The position numbers and the translations under genes were made by a program. Positions 21,720 to 32,040 of a stretch of 64,000 bases of DNA are shown piece by piece. Below the pieces are notes generated by a model that worked only from the letters and a program-made list of their open reading frames with translations, ran no database searches and was not told the DNA's origin. The stretch covers positions 8,869,346 through 8,933,345 of the forward strand of contig OX393570.1 of assembly GCA_947652115.1 (NCBI GenBank). Reading direction: 5' to 3'. Origin of the DNA: Blastomussa wellsi (taxonomy: Eukaryota; Cnidaria; Anthozoa; Scleractinia; Plerogyridae). Position 1 is the stretch's first letter. Each line of letters starts with the position of its first letter.

Positions 21720-24622
21720 CACTGTAAAGGTATCAGAAACCAACTTAATAGAAGAGAAAATATTAAAATAAAACCTTTTTCAGCATTTTATACATTTTTG
21801 TCAGTCGATTCACACTGGCGGGTGGACCTTGTTATTATTCGAGATCTCAGAACGCAAAGCATGAGAGCTCGACTTGTTTCCCCTGCTGGACTGGGATTGG
21901 GGATCGCATTGAAGACACGGCACATGTTGAATAAAAGTAATCAATGGGACGTCGAGAAAGGGCCAAATTAATTTCACTATTTCGTAATCTTTAAGGTCTA
22001 TGAGAAGTCGACTTGGTCCTTAGTTTCTTTTCTACTTGCCTTCTGACATCAAATGGGATGCGACAATGGGGCTGTACTACTGATGTGATGGATTCATCTA
22101 CATGTATGAGATTAAGAAAGTCTTTGAGGAAAGTTTAGTGCACCAGGATTCAGATTTGCAGAAGGTTGTCGCACCGTGTTTACTGCATCCAACTGAGTCT
22201 GCAACATAGAATGTTTCTTGTGACGAACAATGATCGCTAACAACATTAGCTGGGATTTTGCCAAATAGGTTTTAGCTGCTTGGCACTACACTTAGACGCT
22301 CGCATCTGGTAGACATGGTTTTGGTTTCAGACTGGTCCTTTTTGCTCACGATGTTAACGGTTGGCCCGGAGTCTGCCATTGTACAGACGGGTGTTTCCAT
22401 AATCCTTACTAGAAAGATGGGTTTTCCAGTTTGGAGTCCTGTGCATCGACATTAAAGATATACTCTTCACTGTTGTCACTCTCGATGTCCATAGATCTGG
22501 CACGGTATTTAACTTTCGAGGGTTTTCTTGGACGGATAGGTTTTGAACGATTGCGGCATTATTCGCCTTCAAAACGTCACACATGTTTCCATTTCAGTCA
22601 AAATGGTGATTTAGAATAGTATCTGCAGCCTCGCTGGTGTATAAAATATTAGATATAACTGAATTTAATGCTGTGATGAACTAGCGAGGCATCCAATGCG
22701 CAATAGAGACACTCCTGGTTGCTTCATGCTAATTTAGGAGACCTGGATACATTCCAGGCTGATGGGCGTCCAGGCTTTCATGTGAACTTTACCAATAACC
22801 TTTCAAAATATCCCGAGGATTTTAATAAGTTGCCATAACTCTTTACGACAGTTGAAGGCAACATGATAAAATATATATAATATATAAAATATAAAATATG
22901 TTACCTACTGTGTAATTGTTTTGGTGAAGAGAAGTGGGGTGGGGTTCCATTTCATACGCATGCGATTGACAGATGAATTTCGCTTTCAGTACCTCTTAGT
23001 GTCACCACTCAGTGTCACCACTCAGTTTGCTAACACACTCAAACTCAATAATAATGCCTGTATGTACAAAGACATGTTCCAGTTTCCACAAACAATGAGA
23101 ACGACGATCGGAAATTAAACGGATTAGTCCATGTGCTATTTTCTGCTTATAATTGTATTTCAAGAACTAGAGGCACAATGTACAATGTCAAAACAGAGTA
23201 GAACCATTATCTTGGACAGACTCGTCCGACAAAGAAAGCTGTCTTTATTGCGTACGGTTAATAATCGGCACCATTTGAATATGTGTATTATTAATTTCGT
23301 GATCGTGAAAAGAACAATGCAGTAAAGCTGTTAAGATATTAATCTTTCACAACATGGCTGAAGGTGTCTAGACAGAATGGCTCGTAAACATTCAAGAATA
23401 GTTTGCAGGTTATTACACCATATAACACATTTTATTTTATAAGCATGATCCGAAATTCAGTTTGACATCATCCTGGCTTCACTAGTGAGTGACTTTTGTT
23501 GCAAAACTGACTAGCTTCGGAAGAACGAAGGTTTTCAGCATTCAGTCTGGAACAACATTCCTCTAAAACTGCTGTCGAGTTAACAACATTCTAAAGAAGA
23601 AAGGGAAGGTAAATTCAATGACATGTTACAAGATTTTAAGTTATTGTCTGATTCTAACAGAAAGCGCGCAATGACGATTTTTCAGTTTTTTCCCCTAGTC
23701 TGGTAATGATTATGAGGTGGTGGCGCAGTCTCGTCAGTTTAACTTGGCTAGACTTACGTTGGCCGATTAACGGGAAGAAGAGAGGGAGAGAGAGAGCGAA
23801 TGGGGTCGAGTTAGTAATGCTACTAGTCCACCTTTGGTCACAACTCGCGCATGTTCACCGTTAATCAGCAACTTTGAAAAGGAGTGGGACACGTGTTTTC
23901 AAGGTGTCTGCTACTCCACTGCGGTCGAGTTCGGTACAATCCGTCCAGTCCTTCAGACATCGCGGCCTCTATAAGCTCTAAACATTTTCGTGTAACAAGA
24001 TTACTTATTTGGCTTTATTTTGGCGTTGTTAGTTTTGAGCCTTTTGGCTTTTGGGGCATTTTTTCGGTCACCTTCGTCGAACTGTCAGCGGCCGCAAAGA
24101 TTTGCATGAATAACGGCACAAAACTCAAGGTCCAACAAAGATTGGCTTCAACAGGATTTGTAGTTTTATAGGTCGCAAGGATGAAATCCGGAGGGAGGGT
24201 CAGCCGTTTCGTATTGCTGCAGCTTAATCAGATGTAGCCGGCGAATACAGCGTCCTTCTTCTGTCGCTCCCGGCCCGAAGGTAGGACGGCTTTATTCGCA
24301 GGCTAAAACAGACGCGTCTCGCTCTGAAAGATAGTTATCATCCTGGATTGTAGGAGTGATACGAGAGAGCACGTAGCGCAGTGCATCAATCAGAAAAAAA
24401 GTGATAATAATAGCTACAATGATTAGTAGGCCATACTTGGTGGGGAGATGAACTAAACTAGGGTGTGTGCCGCTCCAAAATCAAATTTCGACTTATAAGT
24501 AAGCCTAGGTCGTGACGGACTGGTTCGAGATACTGGTACAAGATTTTAGAGCAATTATTGCCTGGATCGTAGTATACAAAAAAAAGTCAAAAGCAGACGT
24601 GTATACTAAATACGTCTGCAAT
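21720..24622. other. Intergenic, local duplications, no gene
   Basis: 21958-22010 shares the GGGCCAA...GGTCTAT tract with 309-350. 22950-23090 and 23270-23410 match the 15.3-15.6 kb blocks. 23770-23800 is GA-rich. A 95-codon open frame at 23884-24171 has no recognisable domain and is not called. Nothing else is supported. Confidence 0.5.
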
Positions 24623-24626
24623 TTAA

Positions 24627-25135
24627 AGTGCATATGACACGAATTTTTTTCTCTTGATTCTTGTAGTTGGATATCTATAGAAAGCGAATCGAAGCCTTAA
24701 AAGTGCTGGAAAAAACTAAAAAAGCATTTTGTTTGCTTTCAAAATATGCGTAATTTGCCTTCAAATTTGTCCCGGTCATCGCGCGGCCAAAATCGCACGT
24801 GATATGGGAACGTGACGTCACATTGTGTACCTCAATGCAACTTACAGAAGAGTCCGACTCAAAGGAATCGTTAGAATCACTGGACATCTTTGCGTTTTAA
24901 TACACTATCTGTCTACTACGAAGTACTGCCGAATCCTCTTAGCGACAACACAATGTGATTCGCCGTCGAGAAGCTAGGTCCCAGTCTCTGGGACAAATTT
25001 GAAGGAAAATTGCGCGTATTTTGAAAGCAAAAACAATGCTCTTTAGATTTTTCAAGCACTTTTAAAGCTTCTACGTTATGTCTTAGAATAGCAACGACAA
25101 GAATCAAGAGAAAAAAATTCCGTGTCATATGCACT
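24627..25135. mobile_element. TTAA-flanked MITE with ~200-bp inverted arms
   Basis: Both ends show AGTGCATATGACACG inside a TTAA (24623-24626 and 25136-25139). Inverted similarity runs inward about 200 bp on each side (CTCTTGATTCTTGT, CTTTCAAAATA, CCTTCAAATTTGTCCC). TTAA duplication is the signature of piggyBac and Kolobok DNA transposons. No transposase remains; a small minus-strand open frame over the left arm (24675-24887) is not shared by the right arm and is not called. Confidence 0.8.
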
Positions 25136-25989
25136 TTAATAAGTGCCTTAAAATAACTTAGAAATGTCAACATAACTTTTGCTACAGTACTTGAAAAAAA
25201 AAAATATTAGCAGAGATACTGGCTATCTAAAATAAGTAGGTAGTTAAAAATCGAAAATAAAGCCAAATTACAAGAAATAAATTGCAATGCTATGCCAGCC
25301 GATTTGAGCGACAACTTACAGCTATCTTGGAGAAATGACGGGCCAGAACCAGCTAAAATTGCCGGGCTAGACGCCGTTCCCTAGAGTCAACAAAGAGAAA
25401 GTGAAGTAGGAGAGGAACATATGACACGACAAAAGTTCCGTTACACGATCGTATGAACCAGTTTCCAAAGTAGCGTGATTTGTAAAATTAGCTTAAGTTG
25501 GCAAAAAAGAGCCGTGCTACTAGCATAATATGTTACTTTTACTAGCGCAATCTATAAAAGCCTAACGGGGACACCTATGGGTTAGTGATGCATCAGTACA
25601 GCGGGGAGGGGAGTAGGACTTCTGGAAAGGTTTTCACAACCAGCAGGAGTGCAAGATATTTTATTCAACCCATGTAGGCTTTTTTCTGGTTCCTTTAAAA
25701 TGCACGACTTTTGTTCCTAAACTTTTGTGTTTTGTAGGATTTTGTTTTTTCTTTGTTTTTGGCCTCCCCCCACCACCCCCCCCACCCTTCCCACATGTCT
25801 AATGACTTACGATGATTAGCATGTGATGTGATGTGGTGCACGCGACTTGATTCGGATCGACTCTTGATTCTAAGTTTTAGATTTTCCTTACAAGTTTCTT
25901 TTCGGCGATCATTTCGGCTACTTTAATTTAGTGTGATCTCCGAAAATTGTAAATTATTTTGTTATTTATTTCTTTCTCAATTCTTTGCA
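25136..25989. other. Intergenic plus putative intron of bHLH D
   Basis: 25140-25780 shows no gene. From about 25850 to 25990 the sequence matches the pre-exon region of the other paralogues (CTTGATTCTAAGTTTTAG, TTCGGCTACTTTAATTTAG) and ends in a TTTGCAG acceptor at 25984-25990. Confidence 0.5.
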
Positions 25990-26019
25990 GACGTGACAAG
26001 ACTACAAGGGGACAAATCC

Positions 26020-26355
26020 ATGGATCAAACATGCTGCAATCAAGCGCCACTGCACATGGTCCTGGTCCTGAGAGAATTCGAAAGTCAGGAACAGTTACAG
26101 GTTACAGAGGAAACTGGACCTTTCCTGTATTCCACTTTTAATCCATTATCATCACTGACAATCCGGAGAGCAAAGAACCGTGAAAGGGAGAGAAAAAGGC
26201 AGACGCGTTTGAGAGGAGCGTTTAACGTGCTTCGCAGCGTAATACCAGATTACTTTTCCGAGAGAGAGCCAGGAGACAGACTCTCAAGAATTCAAACTTT
26301 GAAACTGGCAATGGAGTACATTGCTACATTACACGAATTGTTAGAGATCAGTTAA
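26020..26355 (+). CDS. Small bHLH transcription factor, paralogue D (intact)
   Basis: 111 aa from the first ATG after the conserved acceptor at 25990. The acceptor is followed by ACG where B has ATG, so translation probably begins at MDQTCC, 33 codons into B. The N-terminal region is shorter than B by a deletion (LQSCPAFPFSWNT replaced by HMVL). The bHLH at about 53-110 is nearly identical to B ([31 protein letters not shown], loop SEREPGDR, helix 2 LSRIQTLKLAMEYIATLHELL). Same predicted role, E-box binding in the nucleus. Good preservation of the bHLH against a diverged N-terminus suggests selection on the domain, or a recent copy. Confidence 0.72.
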   Translation: MDQTCCNQAPLHMVLVLREFESQEQLQVTEETGPFLYSTFNPLSSLTIRRAKNRERERKRQTRLRGAFNVLRSVIPDYFSEREPGDRLSRIQTLKLAMEYIATLHELLEIS

Positions 26356-26469
26356 TTTACTGCGCTCTGTTCAGAATTCCTCGTAGTTACATTAGAAAGG
26401 TAGCAGAAACCGACTTAAGACAAGAGAAAAATAAACCCCTTTCAACATTTTATGTATTTTTATCAGTTT

Positions 26470-26768
26470 TCTCACGCTAGAGGGGTGGCCGTAGAGGGGT
26501 GGGGGAGCGGGTTGGGTGTAGAGAGTGGGGTAATCACTACTAGATAACATGAGGGTTTTAGCGCAGCTTGAGCGGCGCAAGTGTGGGTGGTGGTATCGGG
26601 TGGTTCAAGGTGCGTCGGCTGTATGTTGACATAGGTAGCGAAGGGGTGGCGGGGGGTGGAGGGGTGGCGGGTGGTGGAGGGGTGGCGAAGGGTGGAGGGG
26701 TGGCGGCGGGTGGAGGGGTGGCAGGGGGTGGAGTGGTGGCGGGTGGTGGAGGGGTGGCGGGTGGCAGC
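26470..26768. repeat. G-rich minisatellite (18-bp unit)
   Basis: From about 26640 an 18-bp unit resembling GTGGCGGGTGGTGGAGGG repeats about seven times, with looser GGGGTGG sequence before it. The plus-strand open frame across it (Val-Ala-Gly-Gly repeats) is a by-product of the repeat. A partial copy of the tip of the neighbouring element (AAGGTGCGTCGGCT, then TTGACATA) occurs at 26609-26637, so the array sits between two copies of that tip. Confidence 0.85.
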
Positions 26769-27829
26769 GGGTTGGTAGCTTTTGCTAGCTCAAGGTGCGT
26801 CGGCTAAAATTTTGACATATAGTTTTCCTGGCTCCAACTTGCAGTTTACTTTCTCATTGCCTAATGTCGAGATTTTGACTAAACTGGGCTCCAACTCGCA
26901 GTTTGCTTTCTCATTGCCTAATGTCGAGATTTTGACTAAAATCGGCTCCAACTTGCAGTTTGCTTTCTCATTGCCTAATGTCGAGATTTTTAGGAGGGGA
27001 AAAAATTATGGCAACCAAATTTCAGCTACAAAATTTTGCACAAACAGCAGCCAGAGGAGTGGAAAAAAATACGACAACCAAATTTTGCACAAGAAGCAGC
27101 CAGAGGAGGGGAAAAAACGACAACCAAATTTCGGTTGCCAAATTTTGCACAAGCAGCAGCCAGAGGAGCGGAAAATGGAAAACCAAATTTCGACTTCCAA
27201 ATTGCACAAACAGCAGCCAGACAACAAAATATTTTTTTAGCAATTTTTTCTCCCAATTAGACTTTTGCATACTTCAACAACAAACAATACTACAGCAACA
27301 ATGGCAGTGCAAAAAACATTCGAAAGCATGGGCCTCCGTTGCGAAAAAAACGTGGCCTCCCATCTTCTTCTCGAGAACGCGTACGATAGCAACCTCTTGC
27401 CGGACATCTCGAAAGTCGACTACCTAGCAGGAAACCTCGGCAAGACACACCTGTAACCTCTGCAAGGACTGCCCGCGTTTGTCGACGACATCTACGTGTG
27501 CGGCTATCTCCGCTCCAAGACTGCGTTTTCCAAAAAGGTCGCTTTTCTTGCACAACAGGCGAGAAAGGTTCTACAAAACTCGTGGTCGCAAAAATCGGCC
27601 TGGCTGTGCAGCAGAGCCTGGGAACAGGACCGGACGGCAGCAAAAGAAAACACATGCAGACAAGCATCGTCCAGCGGAAGCACGATACGTACAACAATAG
27701 CAGCGATAGAAGCCGACACGTTTCTGCTGGCACAGTCCCGCTGGCACAGGCTGTATCCAGAAGACGAGATAGCGGGCTACTTCGTGGCCAAGGTAGCCGT
27801 TTCCGAAATATCTTTGGAAGATTTGCACG
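26769..27829 (+). repeat. Left inverted arm
   Basis: Contains three 57-bp tandem units beginning GGCTCCAACT (26830-26998), a second array of about four units sharing CAACCAAATTT and GCAGCCAGAGGAG (27013-27225), a short leader, and the first 176 or so codons of the large gene. It ends at GAAGATTTGCACGAA, where the two arms diverge. Confidence 0.9.
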
Positions 27830-29716
27830 AAGCGCTGCCAGCTTTCGAACGGCAGCTGCTCGCATTCGGTTTTGGAATCTACTCCATCGACTACACGCAA
27901 GATTTTTCCGGAGTGTTGGACCGCGAAGCCCTTGTTTCGCACCTAGAATTCGAAGGTTTTCGCCAGAAGGGCGACTTTTGTTCTGCAATGGGTTCGGGTG
28001 CGCCAACGATTCTGCAGAACACCGACAGTGTGGGGAAGCACGTGTGCACTTGGATCTCGAAAAGAGAAGACCGCACGGTCCGGACAAAAGTATACAACAA
28101 GATCGTTTCCAACTTCGAAGCGGGCGAGATTCGAGAACCAGTGGGCGGCCATCTTGCCGACTATGCAGACTGCCCAAACGAGCACTTGCGCCGAACTTTC
28201 CAACACCCAGATGTCCAAGCTTGCGGATGCACCAGAATAGAAATTTCCATGTACGGGTGCCACACAGACGAGCTCTGGGAAGAAACAGCCGACCAGGTGG
28301 TGTAGGAAACTTTGGCAAAGGTTTCGCCGGAAAAACCTGGCTTCTTGCCTGGGCCGCTTCCTCGTTTTGGCGGACCGCCCGCAAGGCCACATATTTGTCG
28401 GCTGGTTCGCGCACACACAAACAGGAAGAATATCGGGGGTGCACGTGCAACCAACCAAAGCGAACGTGGAGGACGACGCGAAATGGGAAAATTCGGTGGT
28501 GTGGGCGGCAGCCGACTTCGGTTTCCGCGCATGTCCGATTTTCGGGTAGATATCCTTTTTACACAGGAAGAAGGTGTGGAAATAGGGCCTCTGCGTTGCT
28601 ACACAAAAGACGAGGAAACGAAAACAATATTGGCGGCAAGCAAAAGGCCATGCCAGCTGCACCCAGGCGCCCCAGACCCGTCTATCCATCAAGAAAAACA
28701 GTTTCTTGGGAATGGCGGCAAACCAAATGCAGCGCTATTGGGCGAAATGTCTCCAAATTCCAGCTGCAAGAAGCACCAGAAATCGCACAAGAGCGGCAAA
28801 TTTTGACACTTTCCACCAGATCTCGCGAAAAAACGATGCAAGAAATACAGGACGCGGCAAGCGCAGAAGAATGGCGAAGATTTTCTTAGGACAAACAAGC
28901 GGCCGAGCAAGATGCGAAGCGAAAAAAAGACGAAGAAGAGTACAATCGCCGCAAAGCAGAGCTGGAAAGGGTGGAAAAATTGTGCAATCGAAAAAGGTGT
29001 TCGAACAAAAAAGCCAAGAGGTGCGGGGGTTGGTGGAACAATGTGTGCGAGAATCTGCAACCAAGGTTTCGGAGCTTGCATGCGCGAAGTGGAAAGTTGT
29101 TGGTTGCAGGCAAAAAAAACAAAAGCAAATTTCGGGACGACGAAAACGACGGGAAAATCGCCAATGTGTTTGCAACAAAAGCTCTGGAAAAAATTGTTTC
29201 GGAATGCCTGGACATTTTCGAAACGTCCGAAACGGACTGGTACGGCAGAACGACTTTCTGGCTTCCTTCTTTCTGCAACGTTGGAAAGCTTGGAGGTTTG
29301 GAAATACAGATAGAGAAGCCGCAAAGTTTCTGCAACAACGAAGGGACAAATATTGTATGGAACCCAATACTTGTTGTTTCCACCCCAGACCCGCAAAGAG
29401 CTGCAATTTTGCAAGCGATTGCAGAGGAGAGCGCAAAATACGATATTCTTCGAGAAAAGCTGTACGAAAAAGAAACGGAGTTCGAAAAAGAAACGGAGTT
29501 CGAAAAAGTAGTCGCGGCGGTGTTTCCGGTTGGAGAGGACGGCAGCCAACAACAGACGAGGAAACCCCAATACAAGGCTATTTTCTTCAAAAAGAGGTGG
29601 AGAATCTTGGAGGCATCGAGTTCCTCGAAAAAAGAACAACGCCATTGCTTTGCAGAATCGGGCAAGAGAGAACCACACCACAAAAAAAGAAGGACAGACT
29701 TGTTGTTCTGGCGTAG
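27301..29716 (+). pseudogene. Large gene of unknown function (broken)
   Basis: The ATG at 27301 starts MAVQKTFESMGLRCEKN. An in-frame TAA at 27451-27453 is a CAA in the right arm, so it is a recent nonsense change. The frame then runs to 28305. Its last third has the pattern YSIDYTQDF ... RTKVYNKIVSNFE ... CTRIEISMYG, which recalls in a general way plasmid and phage replication-initiation proteins; this is weak and I do not assign a function. Beyond 28305 reading continues in shifting frames (HIFVGWFAHTQTGRISGVHV; a coiled-coil-like KRKKDEEEYNRRKAELERVEK near 28925; ALEKIVSECLDIFETSETDW near 29200) to a stop at 29714-29716. It could be one protein near 800 aa or two. At least five frameshifts and two stops are evident. 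Confidence 0.55.
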
Positions 29717-30022
29717 AAACGAACATGTTTATGCAACAATTTGGCCGCCAGAAGGCAGAAAACAAAATCCCTGTAGGAAGCAACAGCGAACAGTTCTCCA
29801 AGATGCCAGGATTTCAATTTTTTCGCGTGTTCCGGGGCGATTTTGCCCACAATTGTGGTTCTCCTTTGTTTCTGCATATTTGCAGAGAGAATCCCATTCT
29901 TCCCAATATTCCGTTTCTTCTTGTTTCTCGTACTTTTTTCTACATTCTTCGAACTGCTCGCGTCGAAAGTGTGGTAGAACACCTCTGCCGTAGACCAATT
30001 CCATTTGGAATATCTGTCGCAT
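29587..30022 (-). pseudogene. Small leftward gene of the 4.6-kb element
   Basis: The minus-strand ATG at 30022 begins MRQIFQMELVYGRG and continues through an acidic, Glu-rich helix (EECRKKYEKQEETEYWEEWD). A frameshift near 29850 moves the natural reading to another frame (IVGKIAPEHAKKLKSWHLGELF, then a hydrophobic stretch FVFCLLAAKLLH), which ends at 29587. It overlaps the 3' end of the rightward gene tail to tail. No family recognised. The start lies 21 bp after the stop of the upstream small gene, suggesting co-transcription. Confidence 0.45.
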
Positions 30023-30043
30023 GTTTCCAATTGCGAGTACTTT

Positions 30044-30259
30044 CTAGTCCATTGGACGAATTCCTTTGTACGCAGGATTCTGTGGATGGTTGGGCAACTG
30101 CTCCTTGTCGGGTGGCGTGGCGCTCTGCTGTTTCCACTCTTTGTATTTCGGTCGCAGTGTTGCATGCAGAAGAAGGAGGGCAGAACCAATCCCACCAACA
30201 ATCCCAACAACCTGCACAACACCCAGAGCAGCAGATCTTGCGGCATTGGCGGCGCCCAC
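30044..30259 (-). CDS. 71-aa predicted single-pass membrane protein
   Basis: An intact minus-strand frame. Residues 2-33 are small and hydrophobic (AANAARSAALGVVQVVGIVG, then GIGSALLLL), a good membrane helix with GxxG-type packing, followed by a basic-then-Pro/Gln-rich tail (LRPKYKEWKQQ, TPPDKEQLPNHPQN). It begins just inside the unique centre next to the right arm and is followed closely by the second leftward gene. No family recognised; small membrane proteins of this kind are common in viruses, but that is only analogy. Confidence 0.5.
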   Translation of the reverse strand: MGAANAARSAALGVVQVVGIVGGIGSALLLLHATLRPKYKEWKQQSATPPDKEQLPNHPQNPAYKGIRPMD

Positions 30260-30281
30260 TATTCTGTCTGTTCGCTCTTTC

Positions 30282-31376
30282 GTGCAAATCTTCCAAAGAT
30301 ATTTCGGAAACGGCTACCTTGGCCACGAAGTAGCCCGCTATATCGTCTTCTGGATACAGCCTGTGCCAGCGGGACTGTGCCAGCAGAAACGTGTCGGCTT
30401 CTATCGCTGCTATTGTTGTACGTATCGTGCTTCCGCTGGTTTCTTTTGTTTTTGCGAGGGTGTGGACGATGCTTGTCTGCATGTGTTTTCTTTTGCTGCC
30501 GTCCGGTCCTGTTCCCAGGCTCTGCTGCACAGCCAGGCCGATTTTTGCGACCACGAGTTTTGCAGAACCTTTCTCGCCTGTTGTGCAAGAAAAGCGACCT
30601 TTTTGGAAAACGCAGTCTTCGCGGCGGAGACACGTACCGTCGTCGACAAACGCGGGCAGTCCTTGCAGTGGTTGCAGGTGTGTCTTGCCGAGGTTTCCTG
30701 CTAGGTAGTCGACTTTCGAGACGTCCGGCAAGAGGTTGCTATCGTACACGTTCTCGAGAAGAAGATGGGAGGCCACGTTTTTTTCCCAACGGAGGCCCAT
30801 GCTTTCGAATGTTTTTTTGCACTGCCATTGTTGTTGTAGTATTGTTTGTTGTTGAAGTATGCAAAATATTTTTTCGGCTACATATGTCTAATTGGGAGAA
30901 AAAATTGCTAAAAAAAATATTTTGTCGTCTGGCTGCTGTTTGTGCAATTTGGTAGTCGAAATTTGGTTGCCATTTTCCTCTCCTCTGGCTGCTGCTTGTG
31001 CAAAATTTGGCAACCGAAATTTGGTTGTCGTTTTTTCCACTCCTCTGGCTTCTGCTTGTGCAAAATTTGGTTGTCGTATTTTTTCCGCTCCTCTGGCTGT
31101 TGTTTGTGCAAAATTTTGTAGCTGAAATTTGGTTGCCATAATTTTTTTTCCGCTCCTAAAAATCTCGACATTAGGCAATGTGAAAGCAAACTGCAAGTTG
31201 GAGCCGAGTTTAGTCAAAATCTCGACATTAGGCAATGAGAAAGCAAACTGCGAGTTGGAGCCCAGTTTAGTCAAAATCTCGACATTAGGCAATGAGAAAG
31301 CAAACTGCAAGTTGGAGCCAGGAAAACTGTATGTCAAAATTTTAGCCGACGCACCTTAAAAAAAGCTACCAACCCC
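30282..31376 (-). repeat. Right inverted arm
   Basis: Inverted copy of the left arm, including both tandem arrays and the gene start (minus-strand ATG context around 30828-30800). Differences: Gln codon where the left arm has the stop, a 24-bp in-frame insertion near 30447-30470, and an indel near 30625 that shifts the frame. After the arm boundary the reading frame enters unrelated sequence, so this second gene start has no proper continuation. Confidence 0.9.
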
Positions 31377-32040
31377 ATAATACACTTAATAATGTACCAA
31401 AAGAAATCACAAGAAACTACACAAAGGGGTCTATTTTGAATAATACAAAATACACTACGTTATGATAGTGGAGAGAGCAATTTTTTCTTTCGATTAGCTG
31501 CGTGAACTTCGTAACGTAATTATGCTATTATACACCATAAAGATTTTTAATTAGATAAATATATAGTTTTACGTTTCAGCACATTTTTTTAGTTTCCATT
31601 GAACAGTTAGTTTATTTGCAAGTTCATCTAAAGACGATTCTTTCTGAAGATATTTAGAAGCATAGATATATCCCATACATTGGCTTTAAAGGTATGTGCC
31701 GCGGGATAGGGTATATTTTTTTCGAGGTTCTCGGTCGTTACATAGGGGATCATTTTTGCCTCTTTTGGCATTCTTCCCGATACCTTATCTTACCTAGCTC
31801 AACGAAAAAGAAACGGTCTGTCAAAGTGAAAACGTTACAGGGCGATAAAATGTTGACCCGTTTATACCTTTCTTAGTTTTTTTCTTGTTTTTGTGCGGTG
31901 CAGCGATTCGATTGATTCCAAGTTTTTTTTTATTTTCTTTACACGGTTATTTCCGAAGATTATTTCGGCCACATTAATTTGATTCTTTTCCAAAATTGTA
32001 GCATATATTTTGTGATTTATTTGTTTCCCAATTTCTTGCA
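31377..32040. other. Intergenic and intron-like flank of bHLH E
   Basis: 31377-31880 is AT-rich without features. From about 31910 the sequence follows the pre-exon region of the other bHLH paralogues (GATTCCAAGTTTTTTTT, TTATTTCGGCCAC, AAAATTGTAGC) to the acceptor TTCTTGCAG ending at 32040. Confidence 0.55.

Larger units (their letters stand above)
26769..31376. mobile_element. Unclassified 4.6-kb element with ~1-kb inverted arms
   Basis: Left arm 26769-27829 and right arm 30282-31376 are near-identical inverted repeats (outer end GGTTGGTAGCTTTT, then AAGGTGCGTCGGCTAAAATTTTGACATA). The unique centre is about 2.45 kb. One long gene runs rightward out of the left arm into the centre; two small genes run leftward from the right side of the centre, so the layout is ambisense with converging 3' ends. 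I see no transposase, integrase, RT or family-B polymerase motif. Long inverted termini plus ambisense genes recall small linear DNA viruses or plasmids as well as DNA transposons; the class cannot be settled by eye. No target duplication was found. All long frames are damaged, so this copy is fossil. Confidence 0.75.

Noticed and set aside
26568..26807. Gly/Val-rich 79-aa frame
   Set aside because: Direct translation of the 18-bp minisatellite.
27290..28450. 386-codon minus-strand open frame in the 4.6-kb element
   Set aside because: It is antisense to the better-supported rightward gene, has Arg/Ser/Leu/Phe-biased composition and no domain, and crosses the arm boundary without sense.
28689..29801. 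370-codon minus-strand open frame
   Set aside because: Shadow of a purine-rich coding strand; Phe/Leu-rich low-complexity translation.
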